From an uncultured Clostridia bacterium (GTDB lineage Bacteria; Bacillota; Clostridia; UBA1381), in contig CANQDD010000006.1 of the NCBI GenBank assembly GCA_947591315.1, positions 40,867-104,866 of the forward strand: a DNA stretch of 64,000 bases, read 5' to 3'. Below, in pieces: positions 1 through 7,356 of this stretch (position 1 is its first letter; each line of letters opens with the position of its first letter). The notes below the pieces were generated by a model that saw nothing but the letters and a program-made list of their open reading frames with translations, searched no databases and had not been told where the DNA came from. Made by a program: the position numbers and the translations under genes.

Positions 1-22
1 AACATGGTTCGCCCCTACGACT
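1..22. repeat. Edge of a dispersed intergenic palindromic repeat
   Basis: Carries GTTCGCCCCTACG, the same core as one arm of the inverted repeat at 52119-52187. The element appears to be cut by the window edge, so its full structure is not visible here. Confidence 0.5.
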
Positions 23-87
23 TTCGTTAACGCCGTGAGATTATTATACCATATTCCCGCGGATTTGCAATACAAATTTCAAAACAC

Positions 88-118
88 ATAAAAAGGGACG
101 TATTTTATAATACGTCCC
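88..118 (-). terminator. Intrinsic terminator of the relE/abrB pair
   Basis: Ten-base-pair stem GGGACGTATT/AATACGTCCC (95-118). Read on the minus strand it is followed by a T-run (positions 94-91), just beyond the toxin stop codon. Confidence 0.8.
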
Positions 119-124
119 ATTATT

Positions 125-388
125 TCAAACCCCGAGTATATCCTTATGATGTCCTATATCCAACAGCAGAATAATAACGTCGCCTTCATATTTCCACAAT
201 ATGCGTATATCCATATTGACGCTCATTTCAAATACGCCGCGCAAGCCTTGTATTTTTTTTGTTCGCAAGGACGGATAGAACGGATTTTCCGTGAGAAGTC
301 TAAGCTTTCTCGCAACCATACCCTGCTCGGCGCGGGACAGCTTTTTTAAATCCTTCTCAAACTCTTTTGTATATTTCAGCCTATACAT
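125..388 (-). CDS. RelE/YafQ-family type II toxin
   Basis: An 87-residue basic protein of the RelE/ParE fold. The N-terminal pattern YTKEFEKDLKKL and the C-terminal strand with IRILWKYEGDVIILLLDIGHH match the family. Relatives are mRNA interferases that cut translated mRNA on the ribosome, or gyrase poisons in the ParE branch; the sequence does not settle which. Its ATG overlaps the last 8 bases of the upstream AbrB-like antitoxin gene (ATGTATAG), which implies translational coupling. The length is normal for the family and no damage is seen. Confidence 0.85.
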   Translation of the reverse strand: MYRLKYTKEFEKDLKKLSRAEQGMVARKLRLLTENPFYPSLRTKKIQGLRGVFEMSVNMDIRILWKYEGDVIILLLDIGHHKDILGV

Positions 389-647
389 TTTTAATATCTA
401 TCCCCATATCGGCAAACATATCCTCGACGCTTTCAAACGCGGTCTGTTTTGCCGTTTCCTCCTCCGCGTCCTTAACAATCTTCGCGACCTTGGCTATTTT
501 GTTCTTCGGATATATCACGACGGGACACATGAATATACCGCCGTCCTTTTCGGTAATGTCAAACTTGTCACCCTCGGCAATACCGAGCTTTTTTACAATT
601 TCCGCCGGTATCGTCACCTGTGACCGTCCTCTTATTTCCGCCAGCAT
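381..647 (-). CDS. AbrB/MazE-type antitoxin (SpoVT-AbrB fold)
   Basis: About 88 residues. The N-terminal swapped-hairpin domain carries RGRSQVTIPAEIVKKLGI, the classic AbrB/MazE DNA-binding signature, followed by an acidic toxin-binding tail of about 40 residues (DAEEETAKQ, FESVEDMFADMGI). It should neutralise the downstream RelE-like toxin and repress the shared promoter. ATG at 647 is preferred over a GTG three codons upstream because the family usually starts directly before the DNA-binding strand; both are possible. Pairing an AbrB-type antitoxin with a RelE-type toxin is a mixed but known arrangement. Confidence 0.82.
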   Translation of the reverse strand: MLAEIRGRSQVTIPAEIVKKLGIAEGDKFDITEKDGGIFMCPVVIYPKNKIAKVAKIVKDAEEETAKQTAFESVEDMFADMGIDIKNV

Positions 648-688
648 TTTTATCACTCACTTTCCGAAAATCAGAATTTCTTATATGT

Positions 689-717
689 ATTATATTGCAT
701 ACAGCGAAAAAAATCAA
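689..717 (-). promoter_or_regulatory. Sigma-A promoter of the toxin-antitoxin operon
   Basis: On the minus strand TTGATT, a 17-bp spacer, then TATAAT, about 40 bp upstream of the antitoxin start. Confidence 0.7.
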
Positions 718-732
718 GCGGTTTTTATAATT

Positions 733-1149
733 TTAATGCTTTATTTTCATAATCAAATAGCTTATAATATATATAACCACCAAGCCGCACACGGTAAATG
801 CCACGATTCTCGCCTCGGGCTCCATGCCGGTACAAATCATCACGATGATTGCCACAGCCGCCGCCATGATGTATACAGCGAACGCGAGGGAGCGCGACTT
901 CTGCATAAGCATGACATTGCGCTCGTCGGTTTCGGCTGTTTCGCGCTTTTGGAGTTTTTCGGGATCGCGTATCACGATAATATTCCTCACCGCCAGTATC
1001 GCTCCGCATACCGCCATAGCTATGCCCATTGACGATATTGTGTCGTTCGGATTCGCGCCGAACGTTCCCACCGCCCACATAACGGCGCCGATTACGACGT
1101 ACAGCAGCATAAGTCCTATTCTTACCATTGTTTTGCTCTTGAATTTCAT
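733..1149 (-). CDS. Small four-helix membrane protein
   Basis: 138 residues with four hydrophobic segments (roughly residues 9-28, 40-58, 88-108 and 113-132), arranged as two pairs separated by a charged loop (RDPEKLQKRETAETDERN). This resembles the small DUF2178-type membrane proteins that often follow YgzD-like Xre regulators. The start is the ATG at 1149 behind GGAGG, inside the end of the regulator gene; the regulator stop and this ATG are one base apart, so the two are translated together. The function is unknown. The pairing suggests the regulator controls this membrane protein. Confidence 0.75.
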   Translation of the reverse strand: MKFKSKTMVRIGLMLLYVVIGAVMWAVGTFGANPNDTISSMGIAMAVCGAILAVRNIIVIRDPEKLQKRETAETDERNVMLMQKSRSLAFAVYIMAAAVAIIVMICTGMEPEARIVAFTVCGLVVIYIISYLIMKIKH

Positions 1150-1150
1150 T

Positions 1151-1351
1151 TTACTCGTCCTCCTCAAATATAAATATGTCCTCGATTTTTACGCCGAAAA
1201 ATTTGGCGATTTTATGCGCGAGCTGCAGCGACGCGTTGTAACGTCCGTTTTCGAGCGATATTATCGTCTGGCGCGTCACGCCGACCGCCTTCGCAAGCTC
1301 GTCCTGCGTTATTCCGCTGCGCTTTCTCGCTTCCCTTACCTCCGCAATCAC
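1151..1351 (-). CDS. YgzD-like Xre-family transcriptional regulator
   Basis: 66 residues, almost entirely one helix-turn-helix: ARKRSGITQDELAKAVGVTR with the recognition helix TRQTIISLENGRYNASLQLA. It ends in the short acidic tail IEDIFIFEEDE typical of this minimal family. The start is the GTG at 1351, preceded by AAAGGAG; an in-frame upstream ATG lacks a ribosome binding site and would add unrelated residues. It is co-transcribed with the membrane protein that follows. A dyad, GTAAAATATACTTTAC, lies between its promoter and its start, consistent with autoregulation. Confidence 0.88.
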   Translation of the reverse strand: MIAEVREARKRSGITQDELAKAVGVTRQTIISLENGRYNASLQLAHKIAKFFGVKIEDIFIFEEDE

Positions 1352-1374
1352 CCTATCAGCTCCTTTGTGAAATT

Positions 1375-1390
1375 GTAAAATATACTTTAC
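1375..1390. promoter_or_regulatory. Probable operator of the Xre regulator
   Basis: Inverted repeat GTAAA-N6-TTTAC between the -10 box and the regulator start, with a further half-site (TTTTACAT) near 1430. The position fits repression of transcription; binding is inferred. Confidence 0.5.
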
Positions 1391-1396
1391 ATTTAT

Positions 1397-1425
1397 AATA
1401 TAGCACACGCACGTCAAAATGTCAA
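1397..1425 (-). promoter_or_regulatory. Sigma-A promoter of the Xre/membrane protein operon
   Basis: Minus strand TTGACA, 17 bp, TATATT: a near-consensus promoter directly upstream of the GTG start at 1351. Confidence 0.8.
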
Positions 1426-1462
1426 GTGTATTTTACATTTTTGTTTAAAAAATATTATTCCC

Positions 1463-1491
1463 TTGCCACACGGCTCAAAATGTGGTAAAAT
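1463..1491 (+). promoter_or_regulatory. Promoter of the dGTPase-like gene
   Basis: TTGCCA, 17 bp, TAAAAT, ending 30 bp before the start codon. CCACA and TGTGG inside it form a short dyad. Confidence 0.65.
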
Positions 1492-1520
1492 CACAGTACA
1501 AACCACAGGAGGAAACTGTA

Positions 1521-2714
1521 ATGTTAAACTATGAACGTCTTTCAAAGGAGTTACAGAACAGAATAAACGAGGAAATATTCGGCGGCAGGGGCTTTGACGA
1601 TCCGGCGGTGCGGCGCGAGAACCGCGAGCACGACAAGGCTACGCTCTGGCGCGGCGCTTACGTGCGCGACGCGGAAAAGATAATGCACAGTCCGTACTAC
1701 AACCGTTACGCCGACAAGACGCAGGTGTTTTCCTTCTACAAAAACGACGACATCTCGCACCGCGCGCTGCACGTGCAGCTTGTGTCGCGCGTCGCACGCA
1801 ACATCGGCGTACTGCTGGGGCTTAACACCGACCTTATAGAAGCGATCGCGCTCGGTCACGACATCGGTCACACGCCGTTCGGTCACGCGGGAGAGCGTTT
1901 TTTAAGCGACCTGTACCACGCCCACACCGGCAGATATTTTAATCACAACGTCCACAGCGTGCGCGTGCTCGACAAGATTTTTCGGCTGAACATAAGCCTT
2001 CAGACGCTCGACGGCATACTGTGCCACAACGGAGAGTTTGAGTGTAAGGAGTACATTCCCCGTCCGCTCGGCGGCTTTGAGGAATTTGACGCTATGGTCG
2101 AGGAGTGCTACAACGATAAGTCGGCGGTCGGCAGGCTCGTGCCGTCAACGCTCGAGGGGTGCGTCGTGCGCGTGTCGGACATGATTGCGTACATCGGCAA
2201 GGACAGGCAGGACGCGATCAAGGCGGGGCTTATAAGCAGCGAGGATATATTTGAGGAAAACCAAATCGGCAGGTACAACGCGACAATCATAAACAATCTT
2301 ATCGTCAATATCGTCGAAAACAGCTACGGTAAGCCGTATATCCGTCTTGACGACGCGCATTTCGCGGCTTTGAAGGAGAGTAAGCGCAGCAATAACGAAA
2401 TTATTTACCAAAACAGCAAAATTGCCGGCACGTATGATAAAAAAATCCGGCCGATGTTCGAGCGCGTTTACGAGACACTTTTAAAGGATCTGAACAGCGG
2501 CCGCCGCGAGTCGCCCGTGTTCAGGCATCATATCGACTTCGTAAACGACGCGAACCGCTTCAACGACTGGGATTACACGGCGCACAGCGCGAATGACGAT
2601 ATTGTGGTCGATTACATCGCGAGCATGACGGACGACTACTTTATCGACCTCTACGAGTACCTTTTCGGTGAAAAAGCACCCGTCAGGTACATCTCGTACT
2701 TCGACAATGTATAA
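1521..2714 (+). CDS. Deoxyguanosinetriphosphate triphosphohydrolase-like HD protein
   Basis: 397 residues. Metal-binding HD motifs are seen in order: HRALHVQLVSRVARNI, ALGHDIGHTPFGHAGE (the HD pair) and VRVSDMIAYIGKD (the distal Asp). The family hydrolyses dNTPs to the deoxynucleoside and triphosphate, which tunes dNTP pools. The length fits the shorter dGTPase-like group. Start: the ATG at 1521 sits behind AGGAGGAAACTGTA, so 13 extra upstream codons are not used. The gene stands alone between the divergent Xre operon and a hairpin-rich region. Substrate preference cannot be read from the sequence. Confidence 0.9.
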   Translation: MLNYERLSKELQNRINEEIFGGRGFDDPAVRRENREHDKATLWRGAYVRDAEKIMHSPYYNRYADKTQVFSFYKNDDISHRALHVQLVSRVARNIGVLLGLNTDLIEAIALGHDIGHTPFGHAGERFLSDLYHAHTGRYFNHNVHSVRVLDKIFRLNISLQTLDGILCHNGEFECKEYIPRPLGGFEEFDAMVEECYNDKSAVGRLVPSTLEGCVVRVSDMIAYIGKDRQDAIKAGLISSEDIFEENQIGRYNATIINNLIVNIVENSYGKPYIRLDDAHFAALKESKRSNNEIIYQNSKIAGTYDKKIRPMFERVYETLLKDLNSGRRESPVFRHHIDFVNDANRFNDWDYTAHSANDDIVVDYIASMTDDYFIDLYEYLFGEKAPVRYISYFDNV

Positions 2715-2758
2715 AAAACAGATTTTTTTAAATTTTTTAATTTTTTTTGAAATAAGTA

Positions 2759-2787
2759 TTGAAATTCCGGAACGAATAGTGTATAAT
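2759..2787 (+). promoter_or_regulatory. Strong promoter in front of a hairpin-rich non-coding stretch
   Basis: TTGAAA, 17 bp, TATAAT. The predicted start near 2794 falls at the first hairpin. No credible gene begins within the next 250 bp. Confidence 0.7.
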
Positions 2788-2791
2788 AAAG

Positions 2792-2929
2792 GTAACATTG
2801 TTTGAGTACAATGTTACGTTCATATACAACAAAGCCACCGATGATCGCACGTCGGTGGCTTTGTTGCGTCTTGACCCTGTCCGCCGCTGTTTTCGCTGAA
2901 AAAATACCCTTGAACAATCAAGGGTATTT
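2792..2929 (+). ncRNA. Candidate structured small RNA or leader with three hairpins
   Basis: Three perfect inverted repeats follow the promoter: a 10-bp stem (2792-2801 with 2808-2817), a 14-bp stem (2828-2841 with 2852-2865) and a 12-bp stem (2902-2913 with 2918-2929). The third is flanked by an A-run, so on the minus strand it would also act as a terminator. Nothing coding is evident. It could be an independent RNA, the 5' leader of the Xre gene at 3054, or a degenerate mobile-element end. Confidence 0.4.
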
Positions 2930-2992
2930 CGTTAAATACAGGATAATCAACACAGCCGGCAGTTATTATTCTATAGTTTGTCTAATATTTAT

Positions 2993-3007
2993 AAACTATA
3001 ATAGTTT
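2993..3007. promoter_or_regulatory. Dyad AAACTATAATAGTTT upstream of an Xre gene
   Basis: Perfect palindrome containing a -10-like TATAAT, 47 bp before the regulator ATG, with the related half CTATAGTTT at 2971-2979. It probably overlaps the regulator promoter and may be its autoregulatory operator. Confidence 0.45.
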
Positions 3008-3053
3008 GAAAACCGTTTGCCCATACTATAAAATAAACATAGGTGAAATTTAT

Positions 3054-3380
3054 ATGTATAATATAGGCAAACGGCTGCGCGAGCTGCGTACTGCGGCACA
3101 GCTCACGCAGGAGCAGACCGCCATGACGGCAAATATTACTCCCGCGTTCCTCGGTCAAATCGAGCGCGGCGAAAAAAATCCGACCGTTGTAACTGTGGAA
3201 AAGCTTTGCGGTGTTTTTCGCATGTCACTTTCGGAATTTTTTTCGGATTGCAAGTACAGATCTACGGGCGACGTGCAAATTGATAAAATTGTCGCACTTT
3301 TGTCGCACTGCAGCGAAGATGAAAAGTCTGAAATTCTGCGGCTGTTAAGATCCGTGCTGAGATTCCGTAGCATCGAATAA
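3054..3380 (+). CDS. Xre-family transcriptional regulator
   Basis: 108 residues. The N-terminal helix-turn-helix (residues about 5-60) shows IGKRLRELRTAAQLTQEQTA, then ITPAFLGQIERGEKNPT and LCGVFRMSLSEFF. This is the SinR/HTH_3 layout seen in many regulators of unknown target. A C-terminal helix-rich tail (DKIVALLSHCSEDEKSEILR) is probably for dimerisation. The start is the ATG at 3054 behind AGGTG; a much longer open frame upstream only translates the hairpin region and is rejected. It converges with the lipoprotein gene. Confidence 0.85.
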   Translation: MYNIGKRLRELRTAAQLTQEQTAMTANITPAFLGQIERGEKNPTVVTVEKLCGVFRMSLSEFFSDCKYRSTGDVQIDKIVALLSHCSEDEKSEILRLLRSVLRFRSIE

Positions 3381-3394
3381 AGCGGTAACAGCAA

Positions 3395-3428
3395 ATCAGA
3401 CGAACACGGTGTGTCCGTCTGATAGTTT
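3395..3428. terminator. Bidirectional hairpin between convergent genes
   Basis: Stem ATCAGACG/CGTCTGAT (3395-3402 with 3416-3423), extended by an inner ACAC/GTGT pairing. It lies between the Xre gene and the lipoprotein gene and shares the core CAGACGGACAC with the hairpin at 4180-4205. Confidence 0.6.
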
Positions 3429-3432
3429 TGCG

Positions 3433-4131
3433 TTATTTTTGTCCTTCCGCGTCCTTAGCCTTCTCTGTGTCAAGTTCCGACTGAAGCAGCTTTAAATCTG
3501 TGTTGTCGGGATATTTTTGCATCGCGGCGTCAAGGAGTATCTGTGCCTTGTCGTATTCCTTGTTCCATTTGATTGCGCTTTCAATATCGGATATTGTAGC
3601 TTCAAGTTCCGCTTCGTCAGCGTCCGTTTCCTTTACGTCAATGATTTTTGCGGTATATCCCGCAACTGTTTCATCGGGAACATTATGGTAATATTTCTCG
3701 TCCAGCTCCCATATAAGATTCTCGTCAAAGCGTGTATCCTCGCCTGCCTTCAGCGCGTTATCCGGCGCAACAATTTTTTCTCCTATACGCGCTCCGGTTT
3801 CATCACAGATTTCAAACGTAACGCTGACATAGCTTTTTTCAATATCGCCGCCGTTTTTGTAAATCCTGCCCACAATATCAACATAGCCGTCGTCATTGAC
3901 AAACTCCACCTCGTCCACGCCTATAGGAACGGAGTCGGCGTCTATGTTGTCATATTTGCCCTTATTTGTTTTCTTCGCTGGCTTTTCGGTTGCCGCCTTT
4001 TCAGTCTGTTCCGCCTGTTGGGTTTGTTCGTCACCCTCCCCCGCCGGCGCGCTGTTGTTTGTCGAGCATCCGGCTATCAGCGATGCGCTTATAACAGATA
4101 AAAGGAGCGCCGCTAAGATTTTCTTTTTCAT
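3433..4131 (-). CDS. Putative lipoprotein with an FxLYD-like beta domain
   Basis: 232 residues. The signal peptide has a lipobox, SLIAGC, with Cys22 as lipidation site, so the protein should be anchored outside the cell. A Glu/Gln/Ala/Lys-rich linker (to about residue 60) leads to a beta-sandwich-like stretch (VEFVNDDGYVDIVGRIYKNG to TAKIIDVKE) that resembles FxLYD/DUF3426-type domains. The C-terminus is a helical repeat-like segment (YDKAQILLDAAMQKYPDNTD), TPR-like. Ribosome site GGAGG precedes the ATG. No catalytic motif is seen; the role is unknown. It lies downstream of the WYL regulator and may be its target. Confidence 0.75.
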   Translation of the reverse strand: MKKKILAALLLSVISASLIAGCSTNNSAPAGEGDEQTQQAEQTEKAATEKPAKKTNKGKYDNIDADSVPIGVDEVEFVNDDGYVDIVGRIYKNGGDIEKSYVSVTFEICDETGARIGEKIVAPDNALKAGEDTRFDENLIWELDEKYYHNVPDETVAGYTAKIIDVKETDADEAELEATISDIESAIKWNKEYDKAQILLDAAMQKYPDNTDLKLLQSELDTEKAKDAEGQK

Positions 4132-4179
4132 AGGTATGTACCTCCTTAAAATAATTTTTACATACCTATAATATCAAAG

Positions 4180-4217
4180 CAGACGGACACGCATATGTCC
4201 GTCTGAAAATTTTTATT
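4180..4217. promoter_or_regulatory. Inverted repeat upstream of the lipoprotein gene; WYL terminator or operator
   Basis: Nine-bp arms CAGACGGAC / GTCCGTCTG around ACGCATAT, followed by AAAATTTTTATT. A closely similar copy lies upstream of the WYL gene itself (5256-5292). The hairpin can end WYL transcription, and the copy number hints at an operator. Confidence 0.55.
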
Positions 4218-4221
4218 AAAT

Positions 4222-5184
4222 TTATTTGTAGCTTTCGACAATTCTTTCGGCGCACCCGCGTATCTCGTCCGCCAGTTCCTGCGGCTCAAGCACCTTTACC
4301 CAATTACCCTGCGACAAAAGCCACATTCTTATGCCGTCGCCGTACACCTGCGCTTCGATTATGTTTACGCCGTTTCTGACATCGATCAGCTTTGCCGTCG
4401 GCAAACGGTCAAGCACCGCCTGAACCGACGGGCCCGTAAACTCGAACAGTATACGTCTGTTTTTGCCCGGGAACATAAATTGATTGAGGCGCCGAAGCTC
4501 GCCCTCATTAAACTGCGGACGGCTCATCACGGCGTCGCGGTGATCCGCGACCTCCTTTATGCGGTCAATGCGGTAAAACCGCTCGGTCATGCCGTTTTCT
4601 GTTTCATGGAACGCGATAAGGTAAAAATAATATTCGCTGAACATTACCGAAACAGGCACTATACGGCGCGTAATTTCCGAGCGATCCATTTTGTAATAGA
4701 TTATCGTGATTTCCTTTTTCAGCTCAATCGCGCGTGAAATCTGCCACAGCCTGTCCGTTACGTGCGGCACATCGGAGCCGACCGCGCTGTAATAGTACAT
4801 TTCGCGGCTGAGCATATTATTGAGCATTTTCCTGTCCTCCGGCGCGGAAAAGCACTTGATTTTATTGACTATCGAAAGCATGTCGCCCCTGTTTAACGCG
4901 CGGCTTGCAATCAGAATTTTCACAAGCGCCAGCAATTCACGGTCGGACAGAAATTCCTCCATTTTCAGAAAGTACGCCTTTCTGCGGTAGGAGTATTGCA
5001 GCTCCGCGTAGCCGAGCATGTCGCGGTTCTCAGCCAAAAATGTTTTCAAATCCCTTATGTCCCGCGCTATGGTTTTCGTCGATACGCCGTACTCGTCCGA
5101 TATGCGCCGCACGGATAAATCCTCGCCCCTGACGGCGCGGAAAAATATGGCGAGAGTACGTTCGAGCTTGTCGGAATTGTTCAT
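4222..5184 (-). CDS. WYL-domain transcriptional regulator (DeoR-type HTH)
   Basis: 320 residues. The N-terminal winged helix-turn-helix (residues about 5-60) shows VRRISDEYGVSTKTIARDIR. The C-terminal WYL domain (residues about 140-225) shows KKEITIIYYKMDRSEITRR and a YYFYLIAFHE core, and ends in a WCX-like region containing GDGIRMWLLSQG. WYL domains bind nucleic acid or nucleotide ligands and often control stress or defence genes. Matching inverted repeats lie before this gene and before the downstream lipoprotein gene, suggesting both are controlled together. The ligand is unknown. Confidence 0.88.
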   Translation of the reverse strand: MNNSDKLERTLAIFFRAVRGEDLSVRRISDEYGVSTKTIARDIRDLKTFLAENRDMLGYAELQYSYRRKAYFLKMEEFLSDRELLALVKILIASRALNRGDMLSIVNKIKCFSAPEDRKMLNNMLSREMYYYSAVGSDVPHVTDRLWQISRAIELKKEITIIYYKMDRSEITRRIVPVSVMFSEYYFYLIAFHETENGMTERFYRIDRIKEVADHRDAVMSRPQFNEGELRRLNQFMFPGKNRRILFEFTGPSVQAVLDRLPTAKLIDVRNGVNIIEAQVYGDGIRMWLLSQGNWVKVLEPQELADEIRGCAERIVESYK

Positions 5185-5205
5185 AGTTCATCACCCTTTA
5201 TTATA

Positions 5206-5234
5206 ATTTTATACGCTGTTACATGCCGTGTCAA
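5206..5234 (-). promoter_or_regulatory. Promoter of the WYL regulator
   Basis: Minus strand TTGACA, 17 bp, TAAAAT, 22 bp before the start codon. Confidence 0.7.
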
Positions 5235-5255
5235 TACGTTTATTTTATCAAATCC

Positions 5256-5292
5256 GACGGACGGGCGTATGTCCCGACAAAATTTTTATTTT
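5256..5292. repeat. Inverted repeat upstream of the WYL gene, matching 4180-4217
   Basis: GACGGAC-GGGCGTAT-GTCCCGAC followed by AAAATTTTTATT. It is nearly identical in arms, spacer and tail to the copy at 4180-4217, in the same orientation, and ends about 22 bp upstream of the -35 box. Confidence 0.55.
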
Positions 5293-5313
5293 GGCGTACA
5301 TCTGTCCTTGCAC

Positions 5314-5349
5314 ATTAAAAGGGCGTATCGCACGATACGCCCTTTTAAT
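5314..5349 (-). terminator. Terminator of pckG
   Basis: Perfect 17-bp stem (5314-5330 with 5333-5349) with a two-base loop, just after the pckG stop. The AAAAGGG/CCCTTTT base gives a T-run on either strand. Confidence 0.85.
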
Positions 5350-5373
5350 ATCACGCCCCGCGGGGCGGTTTTA

Positions 5374-7167
5374 TTACTTTGAGAGGTTAGCTTCAAGCTT
5401 GTTAAGCTCTTCCGCCATTTCCTTCGGAAGTCTGTCGCCGAACTGAGCGAAGTACTGCTTGATACCCGTGTCGGGGTCTTCAACGTCCTTGAGCCATTCA
5501 GCCTTGTCAACCGTAAGGAGCGCCTTAACATCGTCAACAGTCATGTCGAGGTCGGTGATGTCGATGTCCTCGGGCTTGGGCAGGTAACCTATCGGCGAGT
5601 CAACCGCGTCAACCTTGCCCGCGCAGCGGTTGAGTATCCAGAGAAGCACGCGCATGTTGTCGCCAAAGCCGGGCCACATGAAGTTGCCGTCGTCGTCCTT
5701 TCTGAACCAGTTAACGTGGAAAATCTTCGGAGCCTTGTCGCCGAGCTTCTTGCCCATTTCGATCCAGTGACCCCAGTAATCAGCCATGTTATAGCCAACG
5801 AACGGCTTCATAGCCATCGGGTCGCGGCGTACTACGCCTACAGCGCCCGCGGCTGCCGCTGTCGTCTCGGAAGCCATCGTAGCGCCCACGAATGTGCCGT
5901 GCTGCCAGTCTCTTGACTGATATACCAGCGGAGCGCACTTAGCGCGTCTGCCGCCGAATATGATAGCGTCAACGGGAACACCCTGCGGATTTTCAAATTC
6001 TGACGAAATGCACGGGCAGTTTACCGCAGGAGCGGTAAATCTTGAATTCGGGTGAGCGAGGTTGTTTCCGTCCGCGATGTACTCGGGGCCGTTTACCTTC
6101 GCGCCCTTCCACTCTGTCGCGTTTACAGGCGGGTTCTTGTCAAGACCTTCCCACCAAACAGTCATATCGTCGTTGTTTATCGCAACGTTTGTAAATATTG
6201 TGTTCTTCTTTGTCGACTCAAGAGCGTTGAAGTTTGTCTTAACGCTCGTACCGGGAGCTACGCCGAAGAAGCCCGATTCGGGGTTGATTGCGTAAAGTCT
6301 GCCGTCCGGTCCTATGTTGAGCCACGAAATGTCGTCGCCGACAGTCCATACCTTGTAGCCCTGCTTTTTAAGGTATTCGGGCGGTATGAGCATTGCGAGG
6401 TTCGTCTTGCCGCATGCCGACGGGAACGCCGCGCATATATACTTAACCTCGCCCTGCGGATTTTCAAGGCCGAGTATAAGCATATGCTCCGCCATCCAGC
6501 CCTGGTTCTTGCCGAGGTACGACGCTATACGGAGCGCGAAGCACTTCTTACCGAGAAGTACGTTGCCGCCGTAAGCGGAGTTGATCGACCATATCGTGTT
6601 GTCCTGCGGGAACTGTACGATGTATCTGTCGTCGGGGTTTACGTCCTTCTTCGCGTGCAGGCACTTTATAAATTCGGCGTCGGGATCGTTGCCGAGCTGG
6701 TCGAGTACCTTCTGTCCCACTCTCGTCATGATAGCCATGTTGAGAACAACGTAGATACTGTCGGTAAGCTCGATACCTATCTTCGAGAACGGCGAGCCAA
6801 CGGGGCCCATAGAGTACGGGATTACGTACATCGTTCTGCCCTTCATTGAGCCGGTGTAGAGCGCCTTTAATTTGGCATACATCTCGTCGGGAGCCATCCA
6901 GTTGTTTATGGGTCCCGCTTCCTCCTCGGTCGGCGTGCAGATAAACGTTCTGTCCTCTACTCTCGCAACGTCGTTGGGGGCTGTTCTGTGATAGAGACAG
7001 CCGGGGAGCTTCTCCTCGTTCAGCTTAATCATTTCGCCCGTTGCAACGGCTTCCTCTCTCAGCGCGTCGAGCTGTTCCTCGCTGCCGTCGATCCAGACAA
7101 TTTCGTCCGGCTGACACATGGCAGCCATTTCTTCAAGCCAAGCAAGGACTGTTTTGTTTTCAGTCAT
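5374..7167 (-). CDS. pckG: Phosphoenolpyruvate carboxykinase (GTP)
   Basis: 597 residues, the normal length for the GTP-dependent family. It interconverts oxaloacetate + GTP and PEP + CO2 + GDP in the cytosol. Visible motifs: the kinase-1a loop FPSACGKTNLAML, the metal-binding GDDISWLNIGPDG with GFFGVAPGTS, the substrate-loop FGGRRAKCAPLVYQ, and NWFRKDDDG near the C-terminus. Start: the ATG at 7167; the ATG five codons upstream overlaps the GGAGG ribosome site and is unlikely. In anaerobes the enzyme may run toward oxaloacetate, feeding the malate route together with the malic enzyme in this window. It has its own promoter and terminator. Confidence 0.97.
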   Translation of the reverse strand: MTENKTVLAWLEEMAAMCQPDEIVWIDGSEEQLDALREEAVATGEMIKLNEEKLPGCLYHRTAPNDVARVEDRTFICTPTEEEAGPINNWMAPDEMYAKLKALYTGSMKGRTMYVIPYSMGPVGSPFSKIGIELTDSIYVVLNMAIMTRVGQKVLDQLGNDPDAEFIKCLHAKKDVNPDDRYIVQFPQDNTIWSINSAYGGNVLLGKKCFALRIASYLGKNQGWMAEHMLILGLENPQGEVKYICAAFPSACGKTNLAMLIPPEYLKKQGYKVWTVGDDISWLNIGPDGRLYAINPESGFFGVAPGTSVKTNFNALESTKKNTIFTNVAINNDDMTVWWEGLDKNPPVNATEWKGAKVNGPEYIADGNNLAHPNSRFTAPAVNCPCISSEFENPQGVPVDAIIFGGRRAKCAPLVYQSRDWQHGTFVGATMASETTAAAAGAVGVVRRDPMAMKPFVGYNMADYWGHWIEMGKKLGDKAPKIFHVNWFRKDDDGNFMWPGFGDNMRVLLWILNRCAGKVDAVDSPIGYLPKPEDIDITDLDMTVDDVKALLTVDKAEWLKDVEDPDTGIKQYFAQFGDRLPKEMAEELNKLEANLSK

Positions 7168-7223
7168 GTTCTGTTCCTCCATTATAATAAATTTTTTTAT
7201 TGCTGTTTATCGCAGTTACATTT

Positions 7224-7252
7224 ATTATACCACATTTTACATACAATTTCAA
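7224..7252 (-). promoter_or_regulatory. Promoter of pckG
   Basis: Minus strand TTGAAA, 17 bp, TATAAT, about 57 bp before the start codon. Confidence 0.8.
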
Positions 7253-7255
7253 AAC

Positions 7256-7307
7256 ATTTCGCCCTCAAAAAGTATTATTGTGAAAAATACTTAGTTAAGG
7301 GCGAAAT
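7256..7307 (-). terminator. Terminator of the gatCAB-aspS operon
   Basis: Ten-bp outer stem ATTTCGCCCT/AGGGCGAAAT plus an inner AAGTATT/AATACTT stem, 50 bp after the aspS stop and just upstream of the pckG -35 box. Confidence 0.65.
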
Positions 7308-7356
7308 ATAGTGGTAAAAAATGTATACTTTTACATGTAACACTCAAAATGTTGTG

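Noticed and set aside
2802..3053. N-terminal extension of the Xre gene from an ATG at 2802
   Set aside because: The extension only translates the inverted repeats; the ATG at 3054 has a ribosome site and begins the HTH domain.
6052..6849. 265-codon plus-strand frame within pckG
   Set aside because: pckG is certain on the other strand, with all active-site motifs; this frame has no recognisable content.
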